Below are positions 15,352-17,569 of a stretch of DNA of 17,569 bases, one piece after another; position 1 is the first letter of the stretch, and each line of letters opens with the position of its first letter. The DNA comes from Gemmatimonadota bacterium. GTDB taxonomy: Bacteria; Gemmatimonadota; Gemmatimonadetes; Gemmatimonadales; GWC2-71-9. Below the pieces are notes generated by a model, which did no database searches, had not been told where the DNA came from, and saw nothing but the letters and a program-made list of their open reading frames with translations. The translations under genes and the position numbers were made by a program. The DNA lies in contig QHTY01000042.1 in NCBI GenBank assembly GCA_003220985.1, forward strand, positions 1-17,569, in the 5' to 3' direction.

Positions 15352-15602
15352 CGGCCCCTTACTCCTAACTCATCGATGTGCAAGAGAAGATCGGCCGCAT
15401 CTTCATAGACCCGGTAGGCGCCTGCGCGCTCCAGCTCGTCCTGCCCGTACCCGCCGGAGAGCAGTCCGACGCCGAGCGCGCGCGCGCGGCGCGCGGCGAG
15501 GAGATCCCACACGCTGTCCCCGACGACGATCGCGGTCTCGACGGCAACGCCGAGTCGCTCGGCGGCTGCGAGGAACAGGTCCGGATCCGGTTTCGCATGC
15601 TC
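15333..15602 (-). pseudogene. HAD-superfamily phosphatase, C-terminal part in a second frame
   Basis: From about 15602 the minus strand reads EHAKPDPDLFLAAAERLGV, with the motif III lysine. It continues with AIVVGDSVWDLLAARRARALGVGLLSGGYG, with the motif IV aspartates, and YEDAADLLLHIDELGV. This completes the HAD fold begun at 15958. About 20-25 residues that normally join motif II to motif III are absent at the junction, together with the frame change. The last residues (RMINDQ) are encoded by the AT-rich heptamer array and end at TGA 15333, so the original C-terminus was probably at about GVRG or earlier. Confidence 0.8.
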
Positions 15603-15958
15603 GCGCTCTCGCGACGCCCACTGGTCGCGATCGCCCAGGGCACACCGGTCCGCGTGAGGTAGGCGAGCAGCTCGCGCGCGCCGGGGAGCGGGCGCACCTG
15701 CGCGACCTGGCGCAGGAACGCCGCGGCGTGAGTCTGCTGGACGCGCGCGACGTCTGCCGCGGTGAGCTGGCGCCCCGTCTCCCGCGCCAGGGCGTTGAGG
15801 AACAGGCCGCCGCTCATCCCGATCCGCCGGTGGATGCGCCACACCGAGAGCTCGAAGCCCACCGCCTCGAGCGCCTCACGCCAGGCGAGCACGTGCTGGT
15901 AGACGCTGTCGACGAGTGTGCCGTCGAGATCGAACAGGAAGGCGGGGCGGTCAGTCAT
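15365..15958 (-). pseudogene. HAD-superfamily phosphatase, N-terminal part (frameshifted)
   Basis: ATG 15958 overlaps the stop of the upstream membrane-protein gene in ATGA. The first 118 residues are a clear HAD phosphatase of the phosphoglycolate/beta-phosphoglucomutase type. Motif I is FLFDLDGTLVDS, with nucleophile D10 and D12. A helical cap domain spans about 17-85, and motif II is AIATSG at 110-114. After GRRES (to about 15605) the translation turns to nonsense, while motifs III and IV appear in another frame. The cap-type organisation suggests a small phosphorylated metabolite as substrate, but which one is unknown. If the sequence is right, the product lacks the lysine and the metal-binding aspartate of motifs III and IV and would be inactive. 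Confidence 0.82.
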
Positions 15959-16416
15959 AACTGATGGCTGGCTTCCGCGGGCGGTCTGTAGAGGATCGCG
16001 GTGAACGTCCCCAGCACCAGCATCGTGAACAGCTCGAGCCCCAGCTGCTTGATCGTGAGACTGAAGGGCCAGGGCTGCTCGGCGAACCACAGCAGATACA
16101 TCGGCACCGGCCCAAACAGCCACGCGAGCACTCCGAAGCGGAGACCCTGCGGGATCTCCTCGCCCGGGGCGGGTCGGACCCATCGGCTGTACAGGGCCAC
16201 GAATGCGAACGCCATCGCGAGATGGGACAGCGGCAGAAAGACGATCATCCATGCCGAAGCCGTCGCTCCTTCAGGTCCAACCTGCATCGGTCGCAGCAAG
16301 GTCCCATAAAAGGGCCGATAGTCAGGGCCGAGGATGAAGCCGTGGATCACGATCGCGAACACCTGGGCGACGACGAAGACAATGACGACCGTTCCAACGA
16401 ACCGCTTGGTGCTCAT
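15955..16416 (-). CDS. Small integral membrane protein, four predicted helices, hypothetical
   Basis: This 153-residue protein starts at ATG 16416, with GAGG five bases upstream. Four hydrophobic segments lie at about 6-30 (VGTVVIVFVVAQVFAIVIHG), 56-77 (AWMIVFLPLSHLAMAFAFVA), 91-112 (LRFGVLAWLFGPVPMYLLWF) and 125-143 (LGLELFTMLVLGTFTAIL). The first helix with an embedded IHG, followed by a short loop (GPDYRPFYGTLLRPMQ) and a conserved-looking GLRFG before helix 3, resembles a family of small uncharacterised membrane proteins that I recall without a firm name. The function is unknown. It is coupled to the HAD gene by a 4-base overlap. It lies 95 bp after the protease gene and is separated from it by a terminator, so it probably has its own promoter near 16420-16440. 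Confidence 0.82.
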   Translation of the reverse strand: MSTKRFVGTVVIVFVVAQVFAIVIHGFILGPDYRPFYGTLLRPMQVGPEGATASAWMIVFLPLSHLAMAFAFVALYSRWVRPAPGEEIPQGLRFGVLAWLFGPVPMYLLWFAEQPWPFSLTIKQLGLELFTMLVLGTFTAILYRPPAEASHQL

Positions 16417-16446
16417 GAGGGCCTCGGAGGGGGATGGCACAAAACT

Positions 16447-16479
16447 AGGGGCCGGAAGTCTCACGCGCTCCCGGCCCCT
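16447..16479 (-). terminator. Intrinsic terminator after the S8 protease gene
   Basis: On the minus strand AGGGGCCGG (16479-16471) pairs perfectly with CCGGCCCCT (16455-16447) across a 15-base loop, and AGTTTT follows at 16446-16441. It starts 33 bases after the protease stop at 16512. A 9-bp, almost all G-C stem followed by a T-run is a standard Rho-independent terminator. Confidence 0.75.
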
Positions 16480-16511
16480 CAAAACCCCTCGGCCGCTTGG
16501 CCGCTCCGCGT

Positions 16512-17569
16512 CTATTTCTTTACCGCCATCACCGCCGCATACGCATCGACATAACCGGCGCCGACTTCCCACGTCGCGTACTCGGGCAGCGGCTTCGCCG
16601 TGGACGTCAGCACATTCAGGACTTGATCGGGTCTGAGTGTGCCGCCCGCTGCCTCTTGCATCAGCGCGACGACGCCGGCGATGTGCGGCGACGCCATCGA
16701 GGTGCCGGATGCGCATGTGTAATACGGCTGGTTCAGCAGGTCGATATTGCAGATCCGGAGATCGTGATTCAGGTCGTCCGCGTTCAGCACCGTTCCCGTG
16801 GACGCGCGCGTCGAGACGATGTGCACGCCGGGCGCCGTGATGTCCGGGTGATACAACGGGTCGTCGGGGATGCCACGCGAGGAGAAGTCGGCCAGCACGT
16901 GCTCCCGTGGCTCGTTGTTCGTCGGGACGAGCGGGTTCGAGCCGTCGTCCAGCATGCAGTGCGATTCCGAGCTCGTGGGATCGACGACGCCGATCTTGCA
17001 TCCCGCCGCGACGCCGATGACCCATGGTGCGACGCTGTACGGATTGAGGGTGTTCTGGGCGGGGCCGTCATTGCCCGCCGCGAACACGACGGTGATGCCG
17101 CGGCTCGCGACTTTCTTGGTCGCTTCGTTGATCGGGTCCTTCGGATCGAACGCCCCGCTGGTGCCCCAGGAGTTGTTGACGACCTTGATGTTGTACTGCT
17201 GTTGATGATCGAGGATGTAATCGAATCCGGCGAGCGCAAAGAAGATGAACAGCACGTCGCCCGTGCCGATCCCGATCAGATTGGCCCCAGGTGCGACGCC
17301 CGTGTAGTAGCCGTTTGATGACGTGCCGCGCGCTCCGACGATACCCGCGACGTGCGTGCCGTGGCCAACGGATGTCTCGGAGTTCGGGATGTTCGGAGTC
17401 ACGAGCGTCGCGCCTTTACGTATTGGCTTAGGTGCATCCTTGCCGAAGGTGAAGAGGTCGTTCTGGTTGTAGAGTACTTTCACGTTGGCGATGGTGTACT
17501 GCGGATACGCGAGGTCGGCGTTGTACAGGCCGTCGATGCCGCTGTCGAGAATCGCGACGCCGATCCCTT
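16512..17569 (-). CDS. Subtilisin-like serine protease (peptidase family S8), 5' end outside the window
   Basis: The frame is open to the window edge, giving about 351 residues without the N-terminus. The whole catalytic triad is visible: Asp in AILDSGID (codon 17544-17546), His in GHGTHVAGIVGA (17361-17363) and Ser in GTSMASPHIAG (16698-16700). The oxyanion-hole Asn is in FAAGNDG (17070-17072). The domain ends about 50 residues after the catalytic serine (VGAGYVDAYAAVMAVKK) with no extra C-terminal domain. An internal GTG at 17483 is only part of the frame, because the Asp lies upstream of it. S8 proteases are normally exported with a propeptide, so the missing 5' part probably carries a signal and an inhibitor-like prodomain. 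A good terminator follows. It degrades proteins or peptides outside the cytoplasm; the specificity cannot be read. Confidence 0.93.
   Translation of the reverse strand, partial: GIGVAILDSGIDGLYNADLAYPQYTIANVKVLYNQNDLFTFGKDAPKPIRKGATLVTPNIPNSETSVGHGTHVAGIVGARGTSSNGYYTGVAPGANLIGIGTGDVLFIFFALAGFDYILDHQQQYNIKVVNNSWGTSGAFDPKDPINEATKKVASRGITVVFAAGNDGPAQNTLNPYSVAPWVIGVAAGCKIGVVDPTSSESHCMLDDGSNPLVPTNNEPREHVLADFSSRGIPDDPLYHPDITAPGVHIVSTRASTGTVLNADDLNHDLRICNIDLLNQPYYTCASGTSMASPHIAGVVALMQEAAGGTLRPDQVLNVLTSTAKPLPEYATWEVGAGYVDAYAAVMAVKK

Noticed and set aside
16417..17025. Upstream extension of the small membrane protein's frame
   Set aside because: It lies antisense-free but out of frame within the S8 protease gene on the same strand and is meaningless. 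ATG 16416 with GAGG upstream gives the membrane protein.

Overview
This is a GC-rich bacterial chromosome segment. Its gene content points to Gemmatimonadota, Acidobacteriota or a related lineage: ADOP-type duplicated FtsX permeases, an NtrY/NtrC-type pair with an HELNNSLAPI H-box, a DUF5916 outer-membrane protein and an Arg-rich DRR-repeat protein. The lineage is inferred from gene families only; there is no rRNA or tRNA here. No CRISPR array, transposase, integrase or phage gene was seen.

Layout. (1) 1-7813, plus strand, is one tight operon-like run: the end of an ABC ATPase, an ADOP permease overlapping it by 4 bp, a second ADOP permease 6 bp later that is broken by a frameshift, then a sigma-54-type response regulator and its membrane histidine kinase overlapping by 11 bp. 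This looks like a MacB-like transport module with its own two-component switch. (2) 7814-9068 holds a leader with two inverted repeats, one of which pairs with the ribosome binding site, and a secreted or lipoprotein beta-propeller. (3) 9069-9146 is a convergent gap with a perfect 30-bp palindrome. (4) 11196-9147, minus strand, is an OmpR-type regulator followed by its sensor kinase. (5) 11309-12385, plus strand and divergent from that pair, is a fused MsrA-MsrB methionine sulfoxide reductase carrying a palindromic repeat in its interdomain linker. A second copy of the 9092 palindrome closes the gene and supplies its stop codon. (6) 12409-12786, minus strand, is a small DRR-repeat protein. (7) 12819-15280, plus strand, is a DUF5916/CBM9-like outer-membrane protein whose last 112 codons are in another frame. 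(8) 15300-15351 is an AT-rich heptamer array and hairpin. (9) 17569-15333, minus strand: a subtilisin-like S8 protease (cut by the window edge) with its terminator, a small four-helix membrane protein, and a HAD phosphatase that is also frameshifted.

The most notable features are the hairpin covering the beta-propeller ribosome binding site, short palindromic repeats lodged in or at the ends of coding regions, and a run of genes (second permease, DUF5916, HAD phosphatase, and possibly both kinases) that seem to lack short internal or terminal segments relative to their families. The last pattern may be real decay or an assembly artefact, and the sequence alone cannot decide. I see no clear new multi-gene defence or mobile system.
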